From an uncultured Acetatifactor sp. (GTDB lineage Bacteria; Bacillota; Clostridia; Lachnospirales; Lachnospiraceae): 64,000 bases of DNA. Shown one piece after another: positions 24,496 through 32,737 of this stretch. Within the stretch, counting starts at the first letter, position 1. Each line of letters opens with the position of its first letter. Location of the stretch: contig CAJUSI010000024.1 in the NCBI GenBank assembly GCA_910589035.1, positions 1 through 64,000 of the forward strand. The letters run 5' to 3'. The translations under genes and the position numbers were made by a program. Under the pieces are notes generated by a model. It searched no databases. It saw nothing but the letters and a program-made list of their open reading frames with translations, and was not told the origin of the DNA.

Positions 24496-24512
24496 CCTAC
24501 TCTTTTAGTAGG
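24496..24512. promoter_or_regulatory. Dyad at the nifS transcription start
   Basis: CCTACT and AGTAGG flank CTTTT. The dyad sits at about +5 to +21 of the nifS transcript. Such dyads over the start point of nifS/iscS operons often bind Rrf2-type repressors (IscR/CymR group). That assignment is inference; no such regulator gene is in this window. Confidence 0.45.
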
Positions 24513-24523
24513 ATTATAATATC

Positions 24524-24552
24524 AGTATAGCATCGCATGTCTGTTCTGTCAA
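24524..24552 (-). promoter_or_regulatory. Sigma-A promoter of nifS-nifU
   Basis: On the minus strand TTGACA (24552-24547), a 17-bp spacer and TATACT (24529-24524). This is a near-consensus promoter with its start near 24517. Confidence 0.85.
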
Positions 24553-24608
24553 CCATCGTCCGAACATATATTATTTAAAATACTATCCTTATAAGGTTAT
24601 GAACAGTA

Positions 24609-25994
24609 ATGAAGGCAAGACAACAGCATCCCCTGATTGTGGGAACCTTTATTCTCACCGCCACAGGCATAGTCAGCAGACTTATCGGATTTGTATACCG
24701 CATTTATCTCTCCCGCCTGTTCGGCGAAGAGGGAATGGGAATCTACCAGCTTTTAAGCCCCGTTCTCTCCCTCTCCTTTTCCCTGACCGCTGCCGGATAT
24801 CAGACAGCCATTTCCAAGCTGGTAGCAGAGCAGTCCGCCCGGCAGAAGGCTCCCTCCCTCCGTCCTCTGGCAGCCGGCCTGAGCATCTCCCTGCCGCTCT
24901 CCCTGGCCTGCAATGCCGTTCTCTTTTTATTTGCAGAGGAAATTGCGGGAAGTCTTCTGCATGAGCCCCGCACCTGCGCCATGCTGCGCATCCTTTCCTT
25001 CTCCATACCCTTGGGCACCGTACACGCCTGTATCAACGGTTATTTCTACGGTATTAAAAAAGCCGGCATTCCTGCCGGTTCCCAGCTGCTGGAGCAGATC
25101 ACCAGAGTCGGCTGTGTCTACATAGTTTCCGCATATTTTCTTTCCCTGGGCCGGCAGCCCTCCATCAGTGTGGCTGTGCTGGGCCTGACCGTGGGGGAAT
25201 TCTTCTCCATGCTCATGACCATTCTGGCCATCTGTCCCAGGCTGAAGAAAGTACGGTTTTCCGGGAGCCCCTCTCTCTTCGGAAAAGGGGGAAGTCTCTT
25301 CGCCGGAGCCTCCGCCTCTTGCGCCTTTGCCTACGGCAGGCTGCTTTCCATGGCTCTGCCCCTGACTGCCAACCGTATCGTGCTGAACCTTTTGCAAAGC
25401 GTAGAATCCATTTCCATTCCGGCAGCCCTGAGGGGTTACGGTTACGACAATGTAACCGCACTCAGCGTATATGGCGTGCTTACCGGCATGGCCATGCCCT
25501 TTATCTTCTTTCCCAATGCCCTGACCGGCTCCGTGGCCGTAATGCTCCTGCCCATTATCTCGGAAAATTATGCATTGGGCAGAATGGAAGCGGTAAAAAA
25601 TGCGGCCGTCCGCACCGTAAAATACTGCGGTCTGATGGGCGTCTGCTGCATGGCCGGCTTTGTCCTCCTGGGAAGGTGGGCGGGAGGCACCCTCTTTCAC
25701 AGTCCCCTGGCAGGGTATTTCATCGCCACGCTGGGCTTTATCGCCCCCTTCCTTTATCTGGATACCACTCTCTCCAGCATCCTCCAGGGCCTGGGACTTG
25801 CGGGGCATATCTTTGTCATGAATGTGATCTGCCTGCTGATCCGCCTGGGCTTTGTCTTCCTGGCCGTCCCCCGCTTCGGAATCACCGGTTACCTCTGGGG
25901 ACTGCTGGTAAGTCAGCTGGCGCTCGGACTGCTCTATCTGGGCTGTCTGTACCGCTTCCTGAAGAAAGAAGCCCCGCCCGCCCGGACGCACTGA
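24609..25994 (+). CDS. Lipid-linked saccharide flippase (SpoVB/MurJ-like, MOP superfamily)
   Basis: This 461-residue, multi-spanning membrane protein begins KARQQHPLIVGTFILTATG and continues IVSRLIGFVYRIYLSRLFG, a segment typical of SpoVB/MurJ-type exporters in Clostridia. About 12-14 hydrophobic helices follow, and a Lys/Arg-rich C-terminal tail ends the protein. Relatives move lipid II or spore-cortex precursors across the membrane; which substrate this one uses cannot be told. It is divergent from nifS and transcribed alone. The ribosome binding site is weak (AAGG), and no clear promoter was found in the 57 bases before it. Confidence 0.83.
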   Translation: MKARQQHPLIVGTFILTATGIVSRLIGFVYRIYLSRLFGEEGMGIYQLLSPVLSLSFSLTAAGYQTAISKLVAEQSARQKAPSLRPLAAGLSISLPLSLACNAVLFLFAEEIAGSLLHEPRTCAMLRILSFSIPLGTVHACINGYFYGIKKAGIPAGSQLLEQITRVGCVYIVSAYFLSLGRQPSISVAVLGLTVGEFFSMLMTILAICPRLKKVRFSGSPSLFGKGGSLFAGASASCAFAYGRLLSMALPLTANRIVLNLLQSVESISIPAALRGYGYDNVTALSVYGVLTGMAMPFIFFPNALTGSVAVMLLPIISENYALGRMEAVKNAAVRTVKYCGLMGVCCMAGFVLLGRWAGGTLFHSPLAGYFIATLGFIAPFLYLDTTLSSILQGLGLAGHIFVMNVICLLIRLGFVFLAVPRFGITGYLWGLLVSQLALGLLYLGCLYRFLKKEAPPARTH

Positions 25995-26031
25995 ACGCAA
26001 AAGCCCCCACGATGTCCCCCGGAAATCAAAA

Positions 26032-26081
26032 GGCTGTCCCCCCTGTGACACATAATCCAATGATATCACAGAGGTACAGCC
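26032..26081. terminator. Bidirectional terminator between the flippase gene and nrdR
   Basis: GGCTGTCCCCCCTGTGACA pairs imperfectly with TATCACAGAGGTACAGCC. TTTTGATTT follows on the minus strand and CTCTTTCT on the plus strand. The two genes converge here. Confidence 0.65.
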
Positions 26082-26172
26082 CTCTTTCTCCTGTATATCT
26101 ATCATTTTCCCGACCGTCCCGCTCCTCGTCCGAATGCAGAATACAGCTCCCATCCTTATTCCAGGAGCTTCT

Positions 26173-26622
26173 TTATTCCAGAAGCTTCTTCAGCTCATCC
26201 ACAAATGTATTTACATCCTTAAATTCCCGGTACACCGAAGCAAATCTCACATAAGCCACCGCATCCAGGTCCTTAAGCTTGTTCATCAGCATCTCCCCGA
26301 TGACCTGGCTGGAGATTTCCTTGTCCTCCCTGCTGAAGATTTCGTTTTCCACCTCGTCCACCAGGTCGGTGATCTGCTGTGCACTCACCGGTCTCTTGTG
26401 GCACGCCCGCAGAAGTCCCCCTTCTATCTTCGAGCGGTCATAGGCCTCTCTGTTATCATCCTTCTTGATGATTATCAGAGGAATGGTCTCGATTTTCTCA
26501 TAAGTGGTAAATCGCTTCCCGCATTCGTCGCATACCCTCCTGCGGCGGATGGAGTTATTGTCCTCCGCCGGTCTCGAATCGATCACCCTGGTATTCTCAT
26601 GGCTGCAATAAGGACATTTCAT
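26173..26622 (-). CDS. nrdR: Transcriptional repressor NrdR
   Basis: NrdR represses ribonucleotide reductase genes in response to (d)ATP. The 149 residues match the family length. An N-terminal zinc ribbon (MKCPYCSHENTRVIDSR, then RRRVCDECGKRFTTYE) is followed by an ATP-cone domain from about residue 48 (IPLIIIKKDDNREAYDRSKI). GAAGGAG lies before the ATG. It follows ylmC in the same direction, a common arrangement in Clostridia. Confidence 0.96.
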   Translation of the reverse strand: MKCPYCSHENTRVIDSRPAEDNNSIRRRRVCDECGKRFTTYEKIETIPLIIIKKDDNREAYDRSKIEGGLLRACHKRPVSAQQITDLVDEVENEIFSREDKEISSQVIGEMLMNKLKDLDAVAYVRFASVYREFKDVNTFVDELKKLLE

Positions 26623-26697
26623 AACCCCGCTCCTTCCCCAAACAGATGTTCGTTTTACCGTACATAAATTTCTCCAGTCATCATAACCGTACCATAT

Positions 26698-26931
26698 TCA
26701 GCAGTGAATGTCAACGAGAATAATATCCGGGCCTATCTGCTTGATATCCTTAAACGGAATTACGATGTTGGGATCGCAGTTCAGAAATCCCAGCAGCCTG
26801 CTTCCGCCCGGGACCATAATCTTACAGATGCACCCGCTGCAGGGATCAAATTCCAGATCACACACCCTCCCCAGCTTCTTACAGTCCCTGATATTGATGA
26901 CATCCTTACATTTTAATTCCGAAAAAAGCAT
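26698..26931 (-). CDS. ylmC: YlmC/YmxH family PRC-barrel protein
   Basis: This 77-residue protein starts MLFSELKCKDVINIRDCKKL and continues GRVCDLEFDPCSGCICKIMV, a single PRC-barrel domain typical of the YlmC/YmxH group found next to sporulation sigma genes. Its function is unclear; it is often annotated as a sporulation protein. I chose ATG 26931 because GAAGGAAT precedes it and the open frame upstream (to 27084) is unlike the family. It is divergent from sigG. Confidence 0.87.
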   Translation of the reverse strand: MLFSELKCKDVINIRDCKKLGRVCDLEFDPCSGCICKIMVPGGSRLLGFLNCDPNIVIPFKDIKQIGPDIILVDIHC

Positions 26932-27136
26932 ATTCCTTCTCCCTTTCCATTGTCCTGTCTTACGGAACCGTTTCACCGATTCGTTTCGCCGGTCCGTAAT
27001 CAGACCTTCCTTCTTCCTTAATTTAGAAGTATGCCGCGGATGCGTAAATGAGAACGAAAATGAATATTTTTCTTCTTCAGGCACATACTACCACTATAAT
27101 CAGCCGCACGGCAGCCGTGCAGAAATGAGGATGGTA

Positions 27137-27916
27137 ATGACACAGGGAAAAGTGGAAATCTGCGGGGTAAACACCTCAAAACTCCCTCTGCTGAAAGCGG
27201 AGGAAAAGGAAGCTCTTTTTCAACAGATAGAAGCAGGCGACGAGAAGGCACGGGAAACATATATCGAGGGAAATCTGCGCCTGGTATTAAGTGTCATCAA
27301 GCGCTTTTCCTCCAGCAATGAAAATGTGGACGATCTGTTCCAGATCGGGTGCATCGGCCTGATCAAGGCCATCGACAATTTCGACACCTCGCTGAATGTC
27401 AAATTCTCCACTTACGCTGTCCCCATGATTATCGGCGAAATCCGCCGGTTCCTGAGGGATAACAGCAGTATGCGCGTATCCCGCTCTCTGAAGGATACCG
27501 CCTATAAGGCCATCTATGCCAGGGACGCCCTGACAAGAAAGAACTTAAAGGAGCCTTCCATAGAAGAGATTGCCAGCGAAATCGGCATCGCCAAGGAGGA
27601 TATCACCTATGCCCTGGACGCCATCCAGAATCCCATGAGCCTCTACGAGCCCATTCTCACGGACGGAGGCGATACACTCTATGTGATGGATCAGATCAGC
27701 GACAAGAAAAATAAGGAAGAGAACTGGGTGGAACATCTCTCCCTCAGCGAGGCCATGAAGCATCTGAATTCCAGGGAACATGAAATCATCTCCCTGCGCT
27801 TTTTCGAAGGCAAGACCCAGATGGAGGTGGCGGAATCCATCGGCATCTCCCAGGCCCAGGTCTCCCGCCTGGAGAAGAACGCCCTGCGCACCATGCGCAA
27901 TTATCTCACCGCTTAG
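27137..27916 (+). CDS. sigG: Sporulation sigma factor SigG
   Basis: This is the late forespore sigma factor. Its 259 residues match SigG of Bacillus (260): KVEICGVNTSKLPLLKAEE near the start, region 2 with NVKFSTYAVPMIIGEIRRFL, region 3, and region 4 ending in MEVAESIGISQAQVSRLEK. Three in-frame ATGs (27125, 27131, 27137) are possible; TGAGGATGG before 27137 decides the start. A perfect 7-bp dyad (27106-27120) lies just upstream. In most relatives sigG follows sigE on the same strand; here it is reversed and separated from sigE by a VanZ gene and an unknown gene. Confidence 0.95.
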   Translation: MTQGKVEICGVNTSKLPLLKAEEKEALFQQIEAGDEKARETYIEGNLRLVLSVIKRFSSSNENVDDLFQIGCIGLIKAIDNFDTSLNVKFSTYAVPMIIGEIRRFLRDNSSMRVSRSLKDTAYKAIYARDALTRKNLKEPSIEEIASEIGIAKEDITYALDAIQNPMSLYEPILTDGGDTLYVMDQISDKKNKEENWVEHLSLSEAMKHLNSREHEIISLRFFEGKTQMEVAESIGISQAQVSRLEKNALRTMRNYLTA

Positions 27917-27921
27917 GAAAA

Positions 27922-27961
27922 GGGCTGCCGCATTCCTCCTTCAGGATGCGGCAGCCCCTTT
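27922..27961. terminator. Bidirectional terminator between sigG and the VanZ gene
   Basis: GGGCTGCCGCAT (27922-27933) pairs perfectly with ATGCGGCAGCCC (27946-27957), followed by CTTTTCATTTT on the + strand and CTTTTCC on the minus strand. It serves both convergent genes. Confidence 0.9.
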
Positions 27962-28480
27962 TCATTTTCTCATGCGCCGCAGCAGCCAGAAAACCAGGCT
28001 GCCCAGGAAAGCGCCCAATGTATTGGTCAGAATATCATCTATCTGAAAAAAGCCCCGTCCCGTCACCAGCTGAAGGCATTCTATCCCCACGCTGACGGCA
28101 GCACCCAGCATCGTACAGCAGAGCACATTCCGCATGGCCTCGAAGGCCCAGCCGCCCAGGAAGCCGAAGGGAAGGAACAGGAGCACATTTTCTATCACAA
28201 AAGCATTATTCCTCTTGTTGATCCCCCAGGTGGAAAACAGCTTGAAATCGGCTCCCGCCTTATTTCCGCTCTCCCTGGACAGGAAAGTGATAATCAATAA
28301 CACCGAAAGGTAGAACCCAAACGCAATGACCGGCAGCGCCGCCGCAGGCGCCTTCCCCCTGCGTCTGCGCAGGAAATTAATGCCCCACAGCAAAATCGCC
28401 GCAAAGGGCAGGCCCAGGGCGAAGCTCCAGGGCAGGTGCCTCACCATGGACAGCATATCCTCATATACATATTTTAACAT
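27962..28480 (-). CDS. VanZ family membrane protein
   Basis: This 172-residue protein has about four to five membrane helices. The NVLLFLPFGFLGGWAFEAM segment and the acidic IECLQLVTGRGFFQIDDIL segment are the VanZ-like core. Some VanZ relatives give low-level teicoplanin resistance, but the biochemical role is unknown. It lies between sigG and sigE, where no such gene is expected in the usual sporulation cluster. Confidence 0.85.
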   Translation of the reverse strand: MLKYVYEDMLSMVRHLPWSFALGLPFAAILLWGINFLRRRRGKAPAAALPVIAFGFYLSVLLIITFLSRESGNKAGADFKLFSTWGINKRNNAFVIENVLLFLPFGFLGGWAFEAMRNVLCCTMLGAAVSVGIECLQLVTGRGFFQIDDILTNTLGAFLGSLVFWLLRRMRK

Positions 28481-28538
28481 ATCTTCTCTCCGCGAAAACT
28501 CACGGAAGCTTATTCACATTTTCAGCATGCCCATGCAG

Positions 28539-28835
28539 TCAGTCCCAGTTGTCCCCCGCATGCCCCCATTTGTCCTTTTCTTCCACAAGCCTCTCATTCA
28601 TCCATGCGACGGCGTCCGTCACGCCGTCCTCCCCAAAGGGAAACTCTTCCGATTCCTTTTTCTCTTCAAGAGTCTTTACGAAATTAAAGGGCTCCGGCCA
28701 TACCGTACATCGAAGCGTCTTCTCCCCGTCCGCGCCTTTTACTCCCTCAAGACGGTAACGCATTCCCTGATGGCATCCCGTAAACTCCGTCTTCTTCAAA
28801 TATTCTATTGAAAGTATATCTTCTCGTTGTATCAA
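28539..28835 (-). CDS. Conserved hypothetical protein
   Basis: This soluble protein of 98 residues is not recognised as a named family. It has no signal peptide or membrane segment. Visible features are GMRYRLEGVKGADG, TVWPEPFNFVKT and an acidic C-terminal half ending WMNERLVEEKDKWGHAGDNW. It is collinear with sigE upstream and VanZ downstream. The frame is intact and its codon use resembles that of the neighbours, so it is probably a real gene. Confidence 0.6.
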   Translation of the reverse strand: MIQREDILSIEYLKKTEFTGCHQGMRYRLEGVKGADGEKTLRCTVWPEPFNFVKTLEEKKESEEFPFGEDGVTDAVAWMNERLVEEKDKWGHAGDNWD

Positions 28836-28921
28836 CGTCTGTACTCTCCGTATTCAGGCAAATCTGTGGCTTAATCCATTTACCATGCTTATTATACCCC
28901 ATTTTCCCCTTCTTGGAAAGC

Positions 28922-29659
28922 CTAAATATTGTTACTCATCTCTTTTTTCAGCTGGCGCATAATCTTCTTCTCCAGCCGGGAGATGTAGGACTGGGAAATT
29001 CCAAGCAAAGAAGCCACTTCCTTCTGGGTCATCTCCTGACCGTCCCGGGTTCCAAGTCCAAACCGCAGGCTGATAATCTTTTTCTCTCTTTCCGAAAGCT
29101 TGCTGATAGCGCCCAGGAGGAGCTTTCGTTCCACCTCGTTCTCGATGTCCCGGTATATCACATCCTCATCCGTCCCCAGAATATCCGACAGCAGAAGTTC
29201 GTTCCCGTCCCAGTCCACATTCAGAGGCTCATCGATGGATACCTCCAGCTTTGTTTTGTTATTCCGCCGCAAATACATCAGTATTTCGTTCTCAATACAT
29301 CTGGAGGCATAGGTTGCCAGTTTTATATTCTTATCGGGCTTGAAGGTATTGATGGATTTGATCAGCCCTATGGTGCCGATGGAAATCAGGTCCTCCACTC
29401 CCACTCCCGTATTGTCAAATTTCTTGGCTATGTATACCACCAGGCGCAGATTATGTTCGATCAGGGTGGCCTTGGCCTCGTCGTCATATTCCGTTCCCAG
29501 ATCGCTGATCACCTGGCTCTCCTTCTCCAACTCCAGAGGCGGCGGAAGAACCTCTGCCCCGCCGATATAATGGATTTCTCCTTTTCTGCGCAGAAGGATA
29601 TTCTCCCTGCGTATCATTTTAAACTGAATCTTGCCCGGTATCATTACTTTCAGAATCAT
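28922..29659 (-). CDS. sigE: Sporulation sigma factor SigE (made as pro-protein)
   Basis: This is the early mother-cell sigma factor. Regions 2-4 are clear: NLRLVVYIAKKFDNTGVGVE, KLATYASRCIENEILMYLRR and SLLGISQSYISRLEKKIMRQ. About 30 residues precede the conserved YIGG; in the family this pro-sequence is removed by SpoIIGA. I place the start at ATG 29659 (GAGAGG before it). ATG 29671 with AAAGGCGG is nearly as good. The 5' end overlaps spoIIGA by about 40 bases, so the two are coupled as in other spore formers. Confidence 0.95.
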   Translation of the reverse strand: MILKVMIPGKIQFKMIRRENILLRRKGEIHYIGGAEVLPPPLELEKESQVISDLGTEYDDEAKATLIEHNLRLVVYIAKKFDNTGVGVEDLISIGTIGLIKSINTFKPDKNIKLATYASRCIENEILMYLRRNNKTKLEVSIDEPLNVDWDGNELLLSDILGTDEDVIYRDIENEVERKLLLGAISKLSEREKKIISLRFGLGTRDGQEMTQKEVASLLGISQSYISRLEKKIMRQLKKEMSNNI

Positions 29660-30509
29660 TATGCCTCTCATTCTGCCGCCTTTGCGGCCTACCCTTTTTT
29701 CTCTCAGCAAAGAGCATGGGATTTATTATCATATTCACGGATTCCCCGCCTGCATTTTCAACACCCTGGATGCTTTCGTCGCTGACTGCTATGTAAACAT
29801 CGCGGAAAGTAAAACACATACCTTCCTCCTCCACGGACAGCCCGCTTAAAGGGTACCCCTGCAGGATTCCCTTCCTTTTTCCGATGCTGTGATAGGGAAT
29901 CGCCCGAAATCCCTGCGCACCGCTCTCCCAAAGCCGTTCATAGATCTCTGCGTCCACTACACAGACGGGCTTTCCGCTTATAGGCTCCACCAGGCTGTTT
30001 CCCGAATCGATGAGGGCATTCACCGTCACCCTTTTCCCCTCCCGGGACAGGGTCGCCCTGCACAGGCCTTCCTGCAGATTCCATCCGGTTTTCATTCTGC
30101 TCAGAAGAAGGAAGAGGACGCCTCCCGCACCCAGGATTCCCAGGATACCGGTCATAAAATTCCTTATGCCGGGCAGGCATCGGATCAGGAAAAGCAGGCC
30201 TCCGCCCATTCCGAAGGAGTACAGCAGAAGCTTTTCCAGGAGCTTCAGAAACATTCTGAATCCCCTCACGGGAAACGAAACCCTTAGCATCCCCGCTGTC
30301 CCGATCAGGATTCCGGCCCCCAGCTTCAGCCACGCAGGCGCCGGTACCAGAAACGGCAGCAGAAAGCAAACCGCTCCCAGCGCCGCTCCTCCAATCAGGC
30401 GCAGCGGCGCCGCAATATGCTGGATGCTGTGGTTCACAAGCATCAGAAGGTAGAGATTCATCACAAAATTTACCAAAAACAGGCTGTCTACATATAGCTC
30501 ATAATGCAT
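29619..30509 (-). CDS. spoIIGA: Sigma-E processing peptidase SpoIIGA
   Basis: This membrane aspartic protease activates pro-SigE at the sporulation septum. From ATG 30509 it has 296 residues, with five hydrophobic helices in the first 150 and a cytosolic protease domain. The active site reads ALIDSGNSLVEP (DSGN). The ATG at 30527 cannot be the start, because the predicted transcription start (about 30525) would fall inside it. AAAGGA lies 8 bases before 30509. It overlaps sigE at its 3' end. Confidence 0.93.
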   Translation of the reverse strand: MHYELYVDSLFLVNFVMNLYLLMLVNHSIQHIAAPLRLIGGAALGAVCFLLPFLVPAPAWLKLGAGILIGTAGMLRVSFPVRGFRMFLKLLEKLLLYSFGMGGGLLFLIRCLPGIRNFMTGILGILGAGGVLFLLLSRMKTGWNLQEGLCRATLSREGKRVTVNALIDSGNSLVEPISGKPVCVVDAEIYERLWESGAQGFRAIPYHSIGKRKGILQGYPLSGLSVEEEGMCFTFRDVYIAVSDESIQGVENAGGESVNMIINPMLFAERKKGRPQRRQNERHNDSESNDTGQDSV

Positions 30510-30531
30510 CGGCTTCATCCTTTTCATAATT

Positions 30532-30564
30532 ATTATAAAGGGATTGTACTTAAGATTTTGTCAA
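30532..30564 (-). promoter_or_regulatory. spoIIGA-sigE promoter with long spacer
   Basis: On the minus strand TTGACA (30564-30559) and TATAAT (30537-30532) are both perfect hexamers but separated by 21 bp instead of 17. The B. subtilis spoIIG and spoIIE promoters have the same kind of over-long spacing (22 and 21 bp) and need Spo0A~P for activation. Confidence 0.82.
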
Positions 30565-30589
30565 ACCGAGGGTAAAATAAAAAGAAGTT

Positions 30590-30598
30590 TTCGACAAA
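30590..30598 (-). promoter_or_regulatory. Spo0A binding site (0A box) upstream of spoIIGA
   Basis: The minus strand reads TTTGTCGAA, a perfect 0A box, 25 bases upstream of the -35. A weaker variant (TTTGTTGAG) occurs near 30660-30668 but overlaps the ftsZ terminator tail. Confidence 0.78.
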
Positions 30599-30665
30599 AA
30601 GAGCCGGACCTGTGAAGGCGGCTTTCCCGTCAGAAAGCCGGACCCGAAGAGATAAAGTTCTCAAC

Positions 30666-30696
30666 AAAAAGAACCGGACAGGAAAATGCCCGGCTC
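30666..30696 (-). terminator. Rho-independent terminator of ftsZ
   Basis: On the minus strand GAGCCGGGCA and TGTCCGGTTC form a 10-bp stem with two G-U pairs and a 6-base loop, followed by TTTTT. It lies 28 bases after the ftsZ stop. Confidence 0.8.
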
Positions 30697-30724
30697 ATCG
30701 CATATGGATAATCTTGTTCTAAAG

Positions 30725-31900
30725 TTATTTCCTCTGAAGGAAATCGGGAATCTTCAGGGTCTTCTCCTCCACGGAGCTGCGGATGTCCACAGGCTTCTGA
30801 ATGCCCTGTACGGGTGCCTGCTGCTCGTTCTCCCCCTTCGCACCGGCCTGTCCGCCCAGTCCCTTGAGCTGGCCGGAAGACATATGGCCGTTCTGGGGCC
30901 TGTACATATTCCCCTTGCCGAATCTTGACTGAAGTTGATTGTTTGCGGCATTGTCCTCCAGCCCGGTGGCAATCACCGTTACGGTACAGCTGTCCGTCTT
31001 GGATTCATCGTACATGGCCCCGAAGATGATATTGACATCCTCCCCGGTAAGGCTCTGCACATAATCCGCCGCATCGCTGGCATCCGGCAGGGTGATATCG
31101 CCGGACACATTGAGAATCACGTCGGTAGCGCCGCTGATGGTAGTCTCCAGCAGGGGGCTCTCCACCGCCATCTTCACGGCCGCAAGCGCCTTGTCGTCTC
31201 CCTTGCCCTCTCCGATACCGATATGCGCAATGCCCTTATCCTTCATAACGGTCTGAATATCCGCAAAATCCAGATTAATGATCGCGGGCAGGTTGATCAG
31301 GTCGGTAATCCCCTGAACTGCCTGCTGAAGCACTTCATCCGCTTTCTTAAGCGCCTCCGGCATGGTAGTACGCCTGTCCACAATTTCCAAAAGCTTATCA
31401 TTGGGAATCACGATCAGAGTGTCCACATGCTCCTTGATGCGCTCGATCCCGCCCATGGCATTTACCATGCGGGCCCTGGCCTCGAAGCGAAAAGGCTTCG
31501 TAACCACGCCCACCGTGAGAATCCCCATATCCTTCGCAATCCTGGCAACCACAGGAGCCGCTCCGGTTCCCGTGCCGCCTCCCATGCCGCAGGTGACAAA
31601 GACCATATCCGACCCCTTCAGAGCGGCGGATATCTCCTCCTCGCTCTCCTCCGCGGCCTTCTCCCCGATCTCCGGCTTCGCTCCCGCACCCAGCCCCTTG
31701 GTCAGCTTCTCTCCGATCTGCAGGAGACTGGATGCCTTACAAAGCTGCAAAGCCTGCTTGTCAGTATTTACACCGATAAATTCCACCCCGTCGATCTGTT
31801 CGTCAATCATTCTATTTACAGCATTATTACCTGCTCCGCCCACGCCCACCACGATTATTTTGGCAGCAGATTCAGCGTCATTCGTCTTAATCTCAAGCAA
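30725..31900 (-). CDS. ftsZ: Cell division protein FtsZ
   Basis: FtsZ is the tubulin-like GTPase that forms the division ring. It has 391 residues from a TTG at 31900. The GTP-binding GGGTGTGAAP motif, NLDFADIQTVMKDKG (T7 loop region) and the C-terminal FtsA/EzrA-binding peptide IPDFLQRK are all present. A longer frame starts at ATG 31927 but has no ribosome binding site. AAGGAGG lies at ideal distance before the TTG, and the resulting start LEIKTNDAESAAKIIVVGV agrees with the family. Predicted transcription starts near 31933, which also favours the TTG. It ends the dcw cluster but has its own promoter. Confidence 0.95.
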   Translation of the reverse strand: MLEIKTNDAESAAKIIVVGVGGAGNNAVNRMIDEQIDGVEFIGVNTDKQALQLCKASSLLQIGEKLTKGLGAGAKPEIGEKAAEESEEEISAALKGSDMVFVTCGMGGGTGTGAAPVVARIAKDMGILTVGVVTKPFRFEARARMVNAMGGIERIKEHVDTLIVIPNDKLLEIVDRRTTMPEALKKADEVLQQAVQGITDLINLPAIINLDFADIQTVMKDKGIAHIGIGEGKGDDKALAAVKMAVESPLLETTISGATDVILNVSGDITLPDASDAADYVQSLTGEDVNIIFGAMYDESKTDSCTVTVIATGLEDNAANNQLQSRFGKGNMYRPQNGHMSSGQLKGLGGQAGAKGENEQQAPVQGIQKPVDIRSSVEEKTLKIPDFLQRK

Positions 31901-31939
31901 AGGTACGTCCTCCTTTTCCAACTTCATCCCATATTTATT

Positions 31940-31968
31940 ATCATATAATCATTTTGGGAATTTAGCAA
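31940..31968 (-). promoter_or_regulatory. Sigma-A promoter of ftsZ
   Basis: On the minus strand TTGCTA (31968-31963), 17-bp spacer, TATGAT (31945-31940). Confidence 0.68.
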
Positions 31969-32005
31969 CCTTTTTCTAAAAAATATCCGAAAAAAATAAC
32001 CAAAA

Positions 32006-32737
32006 TTATCCCTCCGGCTTAAAGATATATTTACCGCCGCCCCCATCATAATTCTGCATCTGTAGAATCCCGCTTTTTCCTTCCAGCCTGGGCAGAAGGT
32101 CCGGCAGCAGCATGAGCTTGTCCTCCAGCGTGGCTGAATTATTTCCCAGCGCAACTTTTATATTCTGAAAATAAATCGTAATATCCCCCGAGTCCTTAAA
32201 ATATATTTTATCCGCCGTGAGGCTGTACTTCTGCAGCATCCTTGTGATATTCAGAATGCTGTTGAATACAGCCTCATTTTCCACCGGAATCTTATCCCCT
32301 GTCACAATATGCTCGAACTTCAGCCCCATAACCTGCGGAACTCCCACGGTTCTGACTGCAGAGCTCTCCACCACATAGCCGTCCCTGTCAAAATATACAT
32401 AGGTATCCATATATCTGATGCAGCCTGTCAGGGCCTTCTCGTACACTGTGATTCTGATGGTATCCGGGGAGAGGATCTCCACATCCATTTCATCTACAAA
32501 GGGTATCCCCTCAATTCCCTTGCGCTTGTATTTCATGGAGAGATAGAGGGAATTGTCGCCCAGAAACCCGTCCATCACAATGCTCTTAATTTCCTCCTCC
32601 GAATAATGGACATTTCCCTCCACATAAACGGTACGAATCGTGTAAAAATTCAGAATATAGAGACCCGCTCCGCCCAATACTGCCACGAGCAGGACCATAA
32701 ACAATATTCCGATTCGGATTCTTTTGCTCTTAAACAC
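32006..32737 (-). CDS. ftsQ: Cell division protein FtsQ/DivIB
   Basis: This bitopic divisome protein links FtsL/FtsB to septal wall synthesis. Of its 243 residues, a TM helix covers about 9-30. A POTRA domain follows (TIRTVYVEGNVHYSEEEIKS), with the beta-domain after it (SPDTIRITVYEKALTGCIRY). The length is typical. The start overlaps the murA stop by 8 bases, so the two are translated together. The C-terminal tail is short, without the extended acidic region seen in some Bacillus DivIB proteins. Confidence 0.88.
   Translation of the reverse strand: MFKSKRIRIGILFMVLLVAVLGGAGLYILNFYTIRTVYVEGNVHYSEEEIKSIVMDGFLGDNSLYLSMKYKRKGIEGIPFVDEMDVEILSPDTIRITVYEKALTGCIRYMDTYVYFDRDGYVVESSAVRTVGVPQVMGLKFEHIVTGDKIPVENEAVFNSILNITRMLQKYSLTADKIYFKDSGDITIYFQNIKVALGNNSATLEDKLMLLPDLLPRLEGKSGILQMQNYDGGGGKYIFKPEG

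Noticed and set aside
27106..27120. Dyad GCACGGC-A-GCCGTGC as a sigG operator
   Set aside because: With a one-base centre it may be a leader hairpin or chance; no second copy was found in the window.
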